A DNA stretch of 64,000 bases. Origin: Saussurea involucrata (Eukaryota > Streptophyta > Magnoliopsida > Asterales > Asteraceae). The notes under the pieces were generated by a model that worked only from the letters and a program-made list of their open reading frames with translations, had not been told where the DNA came from and did not search any database. Made by a program: the position numbers and the translations under genes. This document shows positions 21,262 to 33,010 of this stretch, piece by piece. Numbering within the stretch: the stretch's first letter is position 1; each line of letters opens with the position of its first letter. The stretch covers positions 134,655,501 through 134,719,500 of the forward strand of contig CM066324.1 in the NCBI GenBank assembly GCA_033807775.1. Direction: 5' to 3'.

Positions 21262-22115
21262 TATGTGAAGATAAAATTAAAAAAAGAAAGAAATGTTAAC
21301 AAGTAGAGGGGTGGGAAATGTAAATAGGTGATACTTTGGGGGTTGGAATGTCGATTTTAAAAGTTTGGTGGGAAAATAGACATGGGTTTGGGTTAGGTGC
21401 ACCATGAACCCAAAAGTCAAAGTTGAATGTGGACATAGTCAAAAGGGTTTTTGGTTTAGGAAACGTGGTTCAATGTATATAGTAGAGAAAACAATCTTTT
21501 GTTGCTTGAATTTTCAATTAAAGTCTAGTTTTGGAAATTTAAAAGTTGACTTATTTTAATAGTTTGACTAATTATTACTATTCATCATTAAATGATGATT
21601 TTACCAAAAAGTGATTACTTCATCTCAAGAAGTGAGAAAGATGTTTACCAACAATCCATAACGGTTGAGAATGTTACCCAAAATGGTTGGCGCTTACATG
21701 CGTTTGGTAAATGGTTTGTAAGGAGTCATTTACCAAACAGTTACAGACATAGCAATTATCGAGAGTCTTTCTGATTAGTGGGAAAAAACACTTTTATCCT
21801 GATAAACGTTTACCTGGTTTAAAACGCTTATCAATAATCTATTTTGATAATCGAAAATGTCACACGATAAGGTAAGTGAAGCTCATGTCCCTTGTCTTTA
21901 AGCTCTTATCCAATAAACGTTTAGTAAAAGACCCCTAAATATACATAAATTAGGAAACCGCTTAAACGGTTGTAAATGATTAATTTAAAAAGCGTAATAT
22001 GTTAATTCAATAATCTTTAAATCAATTTAAAATTAAAATAAGTTTTTTAGTAATATATAATTATAGATTTATAAACGATAAATAAGATAGAGGTTGTATT
22101 TATATTTTCAGAATA
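21262..22115. other. 3' flank of NAC gene and intergenic DNA
   Basis: The NAC 3' UTR runs from 21262, its end not determined. 21590-21940 holds GTAAA/TTTACC-rich repeats reminiscent of MITEs. The 60-codon frame at 21592 is not convincing. Confidence 0.45.
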
Positions 22116-22481
22116 CTAGAAGTCTATTCGCGCAATTCAGCGCGATATATCTCGATTTTAATGTTCTAAGTTATATTAATGTGTGATTTTGAGAAAAACG
22201 GTCATTTTTTTATAAATTTGTTTAAATAATGACGTTTTTTAAGGAGTTCATGATTTGCGGATTTGAAAGTGGTTAGAGATAAAGATTAATTAATAAGAGT
22301 CCACGATTTAAGAATGTGAATGTTGTTAGAGATAAGCATTAATCAGGTAAATATCATTAAAAGCGGTACATAAAGCTTCATTAGTTTTTTTAAGAGATTT
22401 TGAGTAATTAACATTAAACAGCAATACATAAAGCTTTAGGGGTTGTTTTTAAGAATTTTTCATAAATGCTTTATAATATAA
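22116..22481 (-). mobile_element. Helitron end (short element A), interrupted at its 5' terminus
   Basis: On the minus strand the left edge is a Helitron 3' end: hairpin TCGCGC/GCGCGA followed by CTAG at 22116-22119. At 22440-22481 the sequence resembles a Helitron 5' terminus (reverse complement of ATGCTTTATAA). The next Helitron starts at 22482 exactly before that terminus would finish. Confidence 0.55.
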
Positions 22482-23039
22482 CTAGTTGAGTACCCGCGCA
22501 ATGCGGCGGGATCTAAGTTATCGATAGAGGCCAACATTCAAGATCAAATGTTCAAACTTCACCGATGATAAAAATTAGCTATATATAAAAAACGGTGATT
22601 AAGATTGTATCCTAGCAATTGAAAACTTGCATTTGTTTAACTACTACCATACACCCACCTGGTAACTGCTTGCCGGTAAAACTCAACACTATCAGTTATC
22701 TTGTTGAATAAAATTTTAGTTCATTCGAACAACATCGTGTGCAATAATTTATCCGGTAACCGTTAAAGTTGTCGCCCTCACTTACCGGGAAAGACTTGTT
22801 ATTGCCTTATCTCTTACCAGGTAAGATTCTCGGTCCTTGCCATATTCATCGGATAAGGTAATATAACTTAGGGTAAACGCTTACCCGGGTAAACATATGG
22901 TAAATGACCTCTTAGCCGTAATTAAAAAAAAATAAATTATAGTGGATATAGATAATAAACAAAATTTGGATATTAATAGTGTATTTAATGTTTCTTTTTG
23001 TAAAAATGATTTATGATTGAAAGTGTAAGGGTGAAAATA

Positions 23040-23355
23040 TAAATTATCTTGATACAACCCAAATCCCACGTCCCCACCCACTTTCCCCCAAATCAGTATT
23101 AGGGCTTTGAGAGCCTTCGACCACAGTGACGACCATCGCGACCACAAACCACCAGACCACCATCGCTCCACGCCTCCACGGCTCCAGTCTCCAGCGACGC
23201 TCCACTGTGACCTCCGAGGCTCCGACCACCATCTCCACTCTCCACTGACCTGCGTCCTACGGGCTACGGGCTACGGGCTACGGCGTAGTCCGACCACCGT
23301 CTCCTCTGCCTCCGTCTCAACTCTCACATTCTCACTCAAGGTATGCAAGCTACTT
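23040..23355 (+). other. GC-rich exon-like fragment inside Helitron, possibly captured
   Basis: A sharp island of CCACC/GACCACC-rich sequence ends at a good splice donor (CTCAAG|GTATGC near 23340) and contains three tandem CTACGGG units (about 23257-23280). It resembles the 5' leader or first exon of a gene. The open frame is low complexity; I cannot name the gene. Confidence 0.35.
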
Positions 23356-24057
23356 GGTTTTTTGTTGCCAATCTGATGCTACTTGGTTTTTTAGTTGGTA
23401 CTAATAATTAATAGTAATTTGATGCTACTGTTATCTTACTTGGTATATTACTTGGTATCTTGTTACTTGATTTAGTGAATGATAAATGCTTAGTTACATT
23501 GTAGTGATTATTATTAGTAATTTGATGCTACTGTCATCTTACTTGGTATATTGTAACTTAATTGTTACAATGTATATTTTTTAAATAGAAATGCTTGATT
23601 TTAGATGGATTATGTATACGTAGCTTTGGCATATTGATCACAATATCTTAGGATTTAGGATTTTATTTAGGGTTAATGCATCATAATTTTTTTTGCTCCA
23701 TTTAGAAGGTAGTTTGCTTTCCTTCAAGGTGTTAAGTGGGATTACTAACCAAACATGTTCACAAACTCTCCTGAGTCCTGACCCTACCTATCATTTATGC
23801 CATAAATTCTCAACTCCTATGTGCATAACTTAGGTATATGGAGAGATAGTCGCTTAGCATTAATAACTATAATCTCGTTCTGTGTGCATCAATTCCTAGG
23901 TACTCTGCTTACTGTCAGATATTTGCATGTTCCTCACAAAGTTGCAAATTTGAGCCAGCAGGACCATTGCTGAATACTACAAAGTGTTTGGGCTTGGTTT
24001 TCTGGCTTTGACGAGTGCAGTTGAAGTTAGTCTACCATAATTATTTATACATATATA

Positions 24058-24058
<1 letters not shown>

Positions 24059-24108
<50 letters not shown>
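24059..24108. repeat. (AT)n microsatellite
   Basis: About 50 bp of uninterrupted TA dinucleotides. Confidence 0.9.
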
Positions 24109-24112
<4 letters not shown>

Positions 24113-24916
24113 CATAGGAATGTGAACTTGTAAATTGGTGATTATAGCATGTTTGCTAAAACTCATATACATATGATGGTGATGGAGCATGGATAAGGGC
24201 TAATTCTGAATCTTTTCCAATCAGCCTTCGTTATAAATGACAAAAAGTCACTCAGATTAGTCAGATACAACATGAAGATTGATCATATTCGACAAAATAT
24301 AAATGAACATGAATACAGATCGAAAATATCTGACCTAAAACAATTGCAATTACCTTAAATTTGAGCTCGTGGAAGAGAACAATTCCCCGGATCCTCCAAA
24401 GAATCAAACTGTAACCAAAACGAAATCAAATTATAAGAAAATTAAGCCTTGAGAATTGACGAAAGCTGCTCAAATAAAAAAGGATACTTAATTATACAAG
24501 CTCATAATGCTACAACATTTCTTTATGTTTCGTGTATTTCTCTTATTTTGTTATTATTTAAGGGTATTTGAATTAATACTTTATAACAATCAAACACTTT
24601 ATACATGTATGTGTAATAAAACAATTTAGTAAGTCACAGATACAAAAGATCAAAATACATTCAACAACAACATAACTTAACAATTTTCAACTCATGAATG
24701 TAGCATATTAATAGTATTGAACTTAAGAAGAGATTTTTTTATTTTATTTTTTTGACTTTTTGCATCCAAAATCTCAGAGATAGATCTATTCGAATATTAT
24801 TATTATAGAAGAAGTCATGATAACTATCCAAAGTCTTTTTGTTTTTAGATCTTAGAGATAAGCTCTAATAGTTAAAAGTCTAATTATTCATATCTGATAT
24901 TTGATAAAATATATAA

Positions 24917-25030
24917 AATGTTATCAAATTCATAGTTTGTTAAAATTGTATCAAATATATATTGTGATAAAATATTCATATCTGATACAATTTTAACAAA
25001 CTATAAAATGTTATCAAATTCATAGTTTAT
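24917..25030. repeat. Inverted repeat flanked by direct repeats
   Basis: AGTTTGTTAAAATTGTATC and its reverse complement form a ~25-bp stem (about 24937-24961 and 24983-25005), and AAAATGTTATCAAATTCATAG occurs directly on both outer sides. It could form a cruciform. Not assigned to a known element. Confidence 0.55.
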
Positions 25031-25376
25031 TTATTTATTTATTCTTGGTTAGTTGGTTACGGTAGGATAATTATCTAAAACAGTTTTACGTCATATTATA
25101 GTTTTATAATATTTTTCTGCTTAAGAGTAAAGGATTTTTTGGTTTAATTTTCATCTCGTAATGAAAAATGAATTTTATTTATCGTTTAATTTTTATTTTT
25201 GCCATCGATTTCCATGATAACTATCCAAAGTCTTTTTATTTTTATATTCATATAATCACATTAAGAGGATATCATAATCACAACATTACACTTTGAAGCT
25301 TGTAATTAAGACTTTTTTGAAAAATATGCATAAAAAGGTAGTACCTTATGCAATTTGAGTTGTTTTTAAGACTTTT

Positions 25377-25588
25377 AAGACTTTTATGCTTGAAAGTGTA
25401 GTACTTTAGGCTTTAAGGATTGTTTTAAGACTTTTGGTCAATATGCTTTATAAGATAGTATAGATATAGATATAGATATAGATATAGATATAGATAAGAC
25501 TTTTATGCTTGAAAGTGTAGTACTTTAGGCTTTAAAGATTGTTTTTAAGACTTTTGGTCAATATGTTTTATACGATAGTATAGATATG
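25377..25588 (-). repeat. Two tandem Helitron 5' ends separated by (ATATAG)n
   Basis: About 90 bp ending in GATAGTATAGATAT occurs twice (25377-25464 and 25496-25588), with an ATATAG microsatellite (25462-25495) between. Each copy has the TCTATACTAT 5' terminus of these Helitrons on the minus strand. Confidence 0.65.
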
Positions 25589-25599
25589 TGTAAGGTATG

Positions 25600-26011
25600 T
25601 GGTAGTAAATCAAATAATTGGTCAATCACTTTTAAAGGTTGCTGTCTAGGAGATGTGGTATTATGTGGACAATAGCTATTTGTTTTACTCTTCCAAATAC
25701 AGGTCGATCAATGTAGAATATGGCATAGTAGAACCATTGTGAGACATGGAAAAGATAGTAAATCTAAAGATGTAAGTCATGGCAGCTTCCTAGAAAATAT
25801 GGTATATGTTTAATTTGGCCCTTAGTTTCTTTATTCTTATTATCCCCTTCTTGGTATATAATCAATGTTTCTTTATTCTTATGATCCCTTCCTGGTAGAG
25901 TCCAACTTATATTCATTGGAAGGCTGGAAATATACAGTCAATGGTATAAATGATGAGTGAACAGTCAATGGTATAAATAAATGAGTGAACACACAGTTGA
26001 TGGAGTGTAAA

Positions 26012-26099
<88 letters not shown>

Positions 26100-27440
26100 T
26101 AATCGATGGAAAACACACCGAAGTGAAGATGAAATGTTAGAAAACAAAAATAAATTACCAGGATTGAGGGGCGATGGAAGGACTAAAGAATCGATGAAAT
26201 TGAGTAGAGTTTGAATGGTCACTCTGAATGCCATAAAGAAAATTCCCATTTTGAACAACTTTTAGAGCCACTTGCAGATTTGAATAACTATAAAAACACG
26301 ATAGATCGCCTAAAAATCCTGCAAATAAATAGACTATAAGTACAAATATGAGCCAATAACAATACTTAGCGCTAATATACTTCATCATTTTCTTCTTCAT
26401 CAGAACAACTCAGTCTTTCAAACAATATACTTCCGAAAGTAATGAAGCAGGTTATACGAATAAATTTTGAAATTAAAGCATGTCTCCCTCAATTTCTGCA
26501 GCTCTGTATTAAAATTTTCCAAACTATATATTAGGTTTGAGAGTAAACCAAACAGGAAATATCAAGAGTCCATGATTGCTATGGTTGTACATATAGTAGT
26601 TACAACCAAAACCACCACCACAATAGATCTGACATAATTTTAAAGAAAAAAATTAAAATGAGTTTAATAATATATATTATAGTGGAAAGTGTTGAGCATG
26701 ATGCAAGAGTCTTGGGATCTTGTGCTATGATGTAGCACTCTGATACAAATAGAAGGTGATGATGCTACTTACAAAATTACCGTCGTCATCATTGACTCAA
26801 TTCTACAGAATTTTGCAAGTAGAGTTAAAGTTTCCTCCAAAGCCTTATGGTTTCTGCAGTTGCAATTCAAAACTGAAAAAATCGATTTTAAATAAGTGGA
26901 AAACGGGTAAAGGTGTCGATGGGTACCTTTAGGTCAAAAAATAATCTAAAAACGATCAAACCCTAAGAAAAATTGACCATAAGGAAAACATAAAACCATA
27001 GTTGAAAGTAAAGATAAAGGAAAAAGCTGTTAGAACCCCTGCTGAAATATATCACCAAATTGAAAAATCTGAAACGCTAATTGGAGTGTACCTTTTAATA
27101 TCAACACAGAAGACCCAACCATTGAGAAACCTAGCAAAATTGGAGAAATAGAGACAATGAAGCATGGACATGTACAAAAATAATTTGAAGAGTACCTTGC
27201 CGTGAAGAGATGGAGAATGAAGCAAAGATAAACCCTACCTGGAAAGATGGAGAATACCTTCAAGTAGGAGAAAACAACAGATCAGTGGGAAATTTCTAGG
27301 ATTATCAATAAAAGAGATGAGGAAGTTACCGTGAATTTCTAGAAGTTAGTTGGATTACATTTTTAAATAAAAAAATTAAGACTTTAAGACTTAGATTAAT
27401 TTTTTAAATAAAAAAGATTTAAGACTTTAAGACTTTTAGT
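25600..27440. other. Helitron-nest region, no gene recognised
   Basis: Contains a CT/TA microsatellite (26010-26096) and scattered exon-like stretches on the minus strand. One, at 26155-26400, encodes 81 residues with a hydrophobic segment and is followed by a possible splice donor. I could not match it to any family; it may be a captured fragment. Confidence 0.35.
26010..26096. repeat. (CT)n(TA)n microsatellite
   Basis: About 20 bp of CT followed by about 66 bp of TA repeats. The frames reading through it as Tyr-Ile repeats are artefacts. Confidence 0.9.
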
Positions 27441-28195
27441 TAGCAGGAATTTAAATAAAAGAAAGCAGAATCTGCAAGAATTTAATTAATTTAAAAAAAA
27501 AAGATTTTAGAGATAACTATTAATTTTCAGCAGGAATTTAAATAAAAGAAAGCAGAATCTGCACGAATTTAATTAATTTATAAAAAAAAAGATTTTAGAG
27601 ACAACTATTAATTTTCAGCAGGAATTTAAATAAAAGAAAGCAGAATCTGCAGGAATTTAATTAATTTAAAAAAAAGATTTTAGAGAGAACTATTAATCTT
27701 CAACAGGAATTTAAATAAAAGAAAGCAGAATCTGTAGGAATTTAATTAATTTAAAAAAAAAATTAGAGACAACTATTAATTTTCAGCAGGAATTTAAATA
27801 AAAGAAAGCAGAATCTGCAGGAATTTAATTAATTTTTAAAAAAAAAAGATTTTAGAGAGAACTATTAATCTTCAGCAGGAATTTAAATAAAAGAAAGCAG
27901 AATTTGCAGGAATTTAATTAATTTTAAAAAAAAAGATTTTAGAGATAACTATTAATTTTCAGCAGGAATTTAAATAAAAGAAAGCAGAATCTGCAGGAAT
28001 TTAATTAATTTCTTTAGAAAAAAGATTTTAGAGAGAACTATTAATCTTCAGCAGGAATTTAAATAAAAGAAAGCAGAATCTGCAGGAATTTAATTAATTT
28101 AAAAAAAAAGATTTTAGAGATAACTATTAATTTTCAGCAGGAATTTAAATAAAAGAAAGCAGAATCTGCAGGAATTTAATTAATTTAAAAAAAAA
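27441..28195. repeat. Minisatellite, about 9 copies of an 83-92-bp unit
   Basis: Each unit has AGCAGGAATTTAAATAAAAG, then GAATCTGC, AATTTAATTAATTT, an A-run and GATTTTAGAGA. The units differ by a few bases and in A-run length. The array lies just inside a Helitron 5' end (28244), where internal tandem repeats are common. Confidence 0.88.
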
Positions 28196-28199
28196 ATTA

Positions 28200-28244
28200 A
28201 GACTTTAAGACTTTTAGTCTATATGCTTTATAAGATGATATAGA
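28200..28244 (-). mobile_element. Helitron 5' terminus (element D)
   Basis: The minus strand from 28244 starts TCTATATCATCTTATAAAGC, matching the other 5' ends here. No partner 3' hairpin was found between 25600 and 28200, so it may pair with 22482 or be truncated. Confidence 0.5.
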
Positions 28245-29699
28245 TAAGGATATAAAGATGTATCTTATCCTCGTATCTTTTATACTTTAACGTATTCTCT
28301 TAAAGTATATTGTTACATAGTGTAACAATCATTTATATGCCTTTACTATATAAAGCCTCGAAAATGCCGCTTTAAATCACGTCAAACCTTTTGAAGTATA
28401 GAACAATCAAGAAATCGAGAATTTTAAACTGCCACGTTGATAGTTGTACTGTAGACGAATATATTCAAAAGAACATTCGCGAGTAACTCTATTTCCTATC
28501 TTTATTTGCCAGCAACATAAATCCTTAAAAAGTACACACAACCCGGTAAAAAGTAGCTAATAGATAGTCACGTTAATTAGATTGTACATTCTTTCGATTG
28601 TGTTTTGTCATTATCTGTTACGTTCATATATTTCCTGCATTGTCAAATACATATTTTAATCGTCGTGAAAGTATACTAAATTTGATGGTGATGGTTAAAA
28701 ATAACTTGTTTTATACAACCTAAAGGTAGGTGAATATGTTGCGACTATTTTTTCGATTATTGGAACATTTCATATTTTGGAAACGTTAAACCAAATAATA
28801 CTTACATACATCTGTAGATTTATCAGTCATTAACTAACTTATCAGTTGGTATTGCTAAAATAGCCTAAAAACTTGCCACATGTTTCTATACTCTTACTTA
28901 CTTTGATCATTTTTATTTGGTTCTTCATATACCAAGTATAGTTAATTTCCTCTTACAAAATACAATATAACTATTATAATATAATTTATATAAACAAAAT
29001 TTTCTTTTGTCAATTATTTAAACAATAGGGTTCAAAAAACATATTTATTTTTTAAAAAAGATTATAAAAGATTTTTGTTATAAACACAAAAGGGGATTTT
29101 TGTTATTTATACTTCTCCAACAGTTTTGCTATCTTGTTTGTATAATAGAGAAAACTTGAAAATTTTCCAGCTTTAGAGAATAATTTTAAAACTTTATGGT
29201 AGATAAGAGAAATGATTATTTTATTCAACCCCACCAATGATATTGAACTTTTATCATTTTATATTAAGTTTTTTTTTAAAAAGTGTATTTGCATGAAAAA
29301 TTAGAGAATATGATATCAATATAACTTGAGTTAAAATCTTATTCAACCCCACCATGCACCCACCATTCGTTAGCAGCGACCTTGCCACGCTTACCACCAG
29401 CCATGAAAGGCCTTGTAAGGTGCCTTGCTCATGCCTTCCCGCCTTACTATGTCAAAGAGCCAAATAGAAAACATGTTAGAAAATAAATATAATTATTTTT
29501 AGAGATTTTAACTTTTGTTTTATTTATTTAGAAAAATTATAAAAAATCTGATGGGGATTAGGTTCTATTTCCAAAGCAAAGTCTAAATTTAGATGATCAA
29601 ATATTAAATTATTAAAGCTTAGGTCTTACTTGTATAGAAACCTTGAAACCTCAGGGACCAAAAGTATAATTTACTAAAAGATAATAAAAAAAGAAAAAA
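28245..29699. other. Intergenic AT-rich DNA, no gene
   Basis: 29112-29300 is a 5' fragment of the GAGCATCTCCAACAG MITE family. 29340-29450 has GCC-rich sequence without an open frame. Nothing else recognised. Confidence 0.45.
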
Positions 29700-30010
29700 T
29701 TGCAAATTAGTTTGGGCTGAGAATGAGGGGAAGTGAAAACTCAAGGGGGGCTTTCGTCCAGAAAGGAGAACTATAGGGACCTGTTCTGCCATTTCTTAGA
29801 AGATTTGAATTGGTTTTCACGTAATTTTTGGTAGAGGGAGCTTTGAAGCCGAGTTTGGTTTCATTTGAACAAATTAAACATGTCATACGCTTTGTTTTTG
29901 TATCCCAAGCAATTGCACTCTGTAATTGAGAAGAACCATTAAGATTCGAGAGATCCGACAAAACGTAGTTAACGTTTTCGACTTTTATCATCGAATCGAG
30001 GTAAGTTTTT
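29700..30010. other. Possible gene fragment, unidentified
   Basis: A less AT-rich stretch holds a 94-codon minus frame (29991-29707), and on the plus strand it ends in a good splice donor (ATCGAG|GTAAGT near 30000). I do not recognise the protein and cannot choose the strand. A short exon-like piece at about 31862-31915 (after acceptor ATCTCAG; DVERARAVKTMLRLDDV then stop) could belong to the same remnant. Confidence 0.25.
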
Positions 30011-30269
30011 CTAGCTATGTAGCAAATTAAACGTTCCCCATTAGTCGTTTCATCGTTTCATTTGTGGAATGAGTTGTTGCTCGTAATGTTGGCTTCGAGG
30101 CCGTTAATTTGGCCAAAAGGCATCCGATAAGTCGACATCAGCGTTAATTCGTAAACCGAATGAAATTGTTGATTTTGAGACCCATATTTAATAGTAGTTG
30201 TTGATTTTAATAGTGAAATTTGTCCGATGTAGAAAACATAGTGGAATCTTACTTGAATAAGCGAGCTAT

Positions 30270-31014
30270 ATATATGTATTTTAGACTTATCACTTATCCC
30301 ACATTGGAGGAGTGAAACTCTTTCTTAGTTTATAGTTTTTAAACAACTTATAGAGTTGTATAAGAGATCAAATGAACAAAGAGGCTGTTTGGTTGGTTTT
30401 TCATTAAGTCTTGTATGAATAAAGTTGTCTGTGTGGATTAATCTGTCTGAAGGATAGTGTGTAATGGTGACCTTTGGACGACTTAACTCGCTAGAAAGTC
30501 GTCTAAACCACTGTTGATGTAATTTGCCCATTTTCTTACTAGTTTTCATTTGTTAACTGTTTCTGTATATAAATCTAAAGTTAGTTAATCTTATCCAAAC
30601 AACCTTGATAGTGGGGGTTAATAATATCTTAAGCACTGTTCTAAAAAACTCGCCGCACAGCCGCCATGGCTCCAAGGCTTGTGTCCCACGCCACGTTAAG
30701 CTCGTGGCACGCCATGGCTTAATGCGCAGTTTTCGTAATACGATATTTGATTTTTCTTTACGTTTTTTATGTTTTATTTGCAAGTTTTTTCATATATATA
30801 ATCGAATTTAGCTTGCTTATTACTATTGACTCATTGAGTAACACTACAAAATTTATTTATTTATATATAATATTATATATGAGTTAGAAATTTGACGCCA
30901 TAAGTCACACATTGAAAACGCCATTTAGTACCTTGATCCTAAGGATAGTGATACTTCACGTTCTAATCATAGTTTTACTGCACGTTTTCTCCGTTAATCA
31001 CCCAATTTTCTAAC
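30270..31014 (+). mobile_element. LTR remnant, split by an inserted element
   Basis: Resembles 38888-39424: both share CCCACATTGGAGGAG- or CTCACATAGGAAGAG-type starts, TTTAAACAACTT..AGAGTTGT, GGTTAATAATATC, CGTTCTAATC and end TTTTCTAACA. About 30637-30928 is an insertion absent from the other copy. It is probably a copia-like solo LTR. Confidence 0.5.
30637..30928. mobile_element. Small element with GCCATGG/GGCACG motifs inserted in the LTR remnant
   Basis: Begins near CACTGTTCTAAAAAACTCG and ends near ACACATTGAAAACGCCATT. Contains several GCCATGG and CACGCC motifs, like the element inside the CACTA copy at 36293-36884. Class unknown, possibly hAT-like; edges approximate. Confidence 0.45.
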
Positions 31015-32326
31015 ACTTTTTTTGTACCAAAAGTTGAAATTAATTGGTATCGATGTTGTGTTGATAAAGAACGACGGAAAACTGATGGCAAAAATTTGAC
31101 CCAACCGGCTGAAAACCGTCGCTCTGGTGTTGTTGGTCGTGGCGGGTTAGAGAGAGAAGGATTCGGGTCGGGTTTTTTCCGGGCAAGGCACCTGGTTAGC
31201 TGTTTTGGGCTAAAAGCTCTGTTATTTTGTTTTTTTGGGCCACCAAAAGTTGGGCCGAATAGTTAATTTGGGTTATATTGAGTTAAGTGTTTTTGGGCCA
31301 GTTTGTAATTAAAAATACAAATGAATTAATTAATTTCATTTTTGTTTTTATTTAAATATTTAGTATTTTCAGAAACGTTAAATTAGTTAGTTATATGGGG
31401 ATTGAGCTCTTGATAAAAGAATTAATGTATTTAATTGAAATTTTCATTTTTGGGCTGATTTTTAATTGGGAATTAACTTGGCTTTAAGGTTAATTCCTAT
31501 ACTTTTGAGGCGATTTGGCTGATTTATCATTAAAGCTGATTGTGTGGATGAATCGGTATGTATGGATTGAGAGACTTTTTGTTTGGGAATGTTTTTTAAT
31601 AGATGAAAAAGGTTTGTTTTTTAATTGCGAGTGGCAGGTTCAGAAAAAAGTTGTTTTTTACATAAAGCTCATCAAACTATGAGTAAGCCATTTTCTGTAT
31701 TATCAACCCACTGCCAAACAGTCATAGTTAATCGAATAAGTTATGAGTCTCATTAAGCTCATATAAGTTGGGAACAAACACAAAATGTGGTGTTTTCAAT
31801 TTACATTGTTGTGGTGCTTTATGAATTGAATTACAAAACCATGTGTTAACGTGTATCTCAGGATGTTGAAAGAGCGAGAGCAGTAAAAACAATGCTACGA
31901 TTAGATGACGTATGACTCTGCCGCTTGGACCTAGTTATTGTTATTGAAGTTACTTGATATTCAGTCTTAACTAAGATGGTTCGATGTTTACAATAATGAA
32001 AGTCTTCCGATGTGAATGATAGATGGCATGTTATGTTTTTTAAAGTTGCTATGTGTTGTTATGACCCTACTGAAATTTGAGATGTAACATTTAAATACAA
32101 AAATAATATTGTAAATATGTTTGCATTATAGTTTATTTTGTAAAAAGTACTCCAACTTTGAAATTTTTGTCGATATGACCCCTCAATGATTCACTAAAAA
32201 AAAACAATGCAAATGTGTTCACTCATATTTGATCCGTCATTAAAAAAAAAATCTGAATCACTTACCAATAAATAGTTGTTTGAGATCCGGGTTGGATACC
32301 ACCTACCAAATTCTTTTGTTTCTTAC
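31015..32326. other. Intergenic DNA, no gene
   Basis: 31070-31310 has GGGCC- and GGGTT-rich sequence without a long frame. Remaining sequence is AT-rich. No transposon ends recognised. Confidence 0.4.
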
Positions 32327-32329
32327 TTA

Positions 32330-32899
32330 GGGGCTGTTTGGCAGTTGCTGAATGGTTTAGGGGTTGTTTGATAGTTGCTGAATGGTTTGGTGTAGAATGA
32401 TTAATTGGTCAGAATGATTAAGAGGCTCTTATGATATAGTGCAAAATGAAATATGGCCATTTGCTAATTGTTCAGAATGAAGTCGGGGCGCTGAATGGTT
32501 AAGGGAGGCCCGAGATACAAAATCATTAAGAGGGTTTTAGAACCATTAAGAGACAGACTTTATTTTTGCCAAAGAAGATCAACCTCTTAGAGATTCAGAG
32601 GTTGCCTCTTAATGGAACTATTAAGAGGTAAACAAACAGCCCCTTAGTGCAAAGTGATTAAGTGGTCAGAATGGGTAAGAGGCTTTTATGATATAGTGCA
32701 AAATGAAATATGGTTGTTTGGTATTTGTTTAGAATGGAATCAGGATGCCGAATGGTTAAAGGTGACCCAAGATGCAAAATCATTCAGAGGGTTTTGGAAC
32801 CATTAAGAGGCAGACTTTTTTCTGCCAAACAAGATTCACCTCTGAACGATTCAGAGGTTGCCTCTTAATGGAACTATTAAGAGGTAAACAAACAACCCT
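32330..32899. mobile_element. Tourist-like MITE (outer copy) of the GGGGCTGTTTGG family
   Basis: Starts GGGGCTGTTTGGCAGTTG with TTA before it and ends AACAACCCT followed by TTA. It is interrupted by a second copy of the same family at 32361-32643; the two outer halves read continuously across that insertion (TTTA / GTGCAAAGTG). Confidence 0.75.
32361..32643. mobile_element. Tourist-like MITE nested inside its own family member
   Basis: 283 bp, begins GGGGTTGTTTGATAG and ends AACAAACAGCCCC, flanked by TTA on both sides (32358-32360, 32644-32646). Confidence 0.75.
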
Positions 32900-33010
32900 T
32901 TAATCTTTGTGTTATGTTTCTAAATGCATTCTTCATGAAGCTTTTAGCTACACATATTTCAATTATCCCTTTTAATACTACACTCCCCCATGCAATCTAT
33001 TTACGCTTTA

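Larger units (their letters stand above)
22482..25464 (-). mobile_element. Helitron (element B), non-autonomous
   Basis: 3' end at left: minus strand reads hairpin CCCGCCGCATTGCGCGGG, a short spacer, then CTAG, with T outside. 5' end at right: minus strand begins TCTATACTATCTTATAAAGC, with A outside. No Rep/helicase reading frame is present, so it is non-autonomous. A GC-rich exon-like piece lies at about 23040-23355. The exact right end is uncertain because two tandem 5' ends (25464 and about 25588) and a third at 28244 exist. Confidence 0.6.

Noticed and set aside
25879..26258. Frames with Tyr-Ile repeats
   Set aside because: Translate the TA microsatellite.
31862..31915. Chaperonin-like last exon (DVERARAVKTMLRLDDV)
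   Set aside because: The resemblance to CCT C-termini is too short to support a call; noted only as part of an unidentified remnant.
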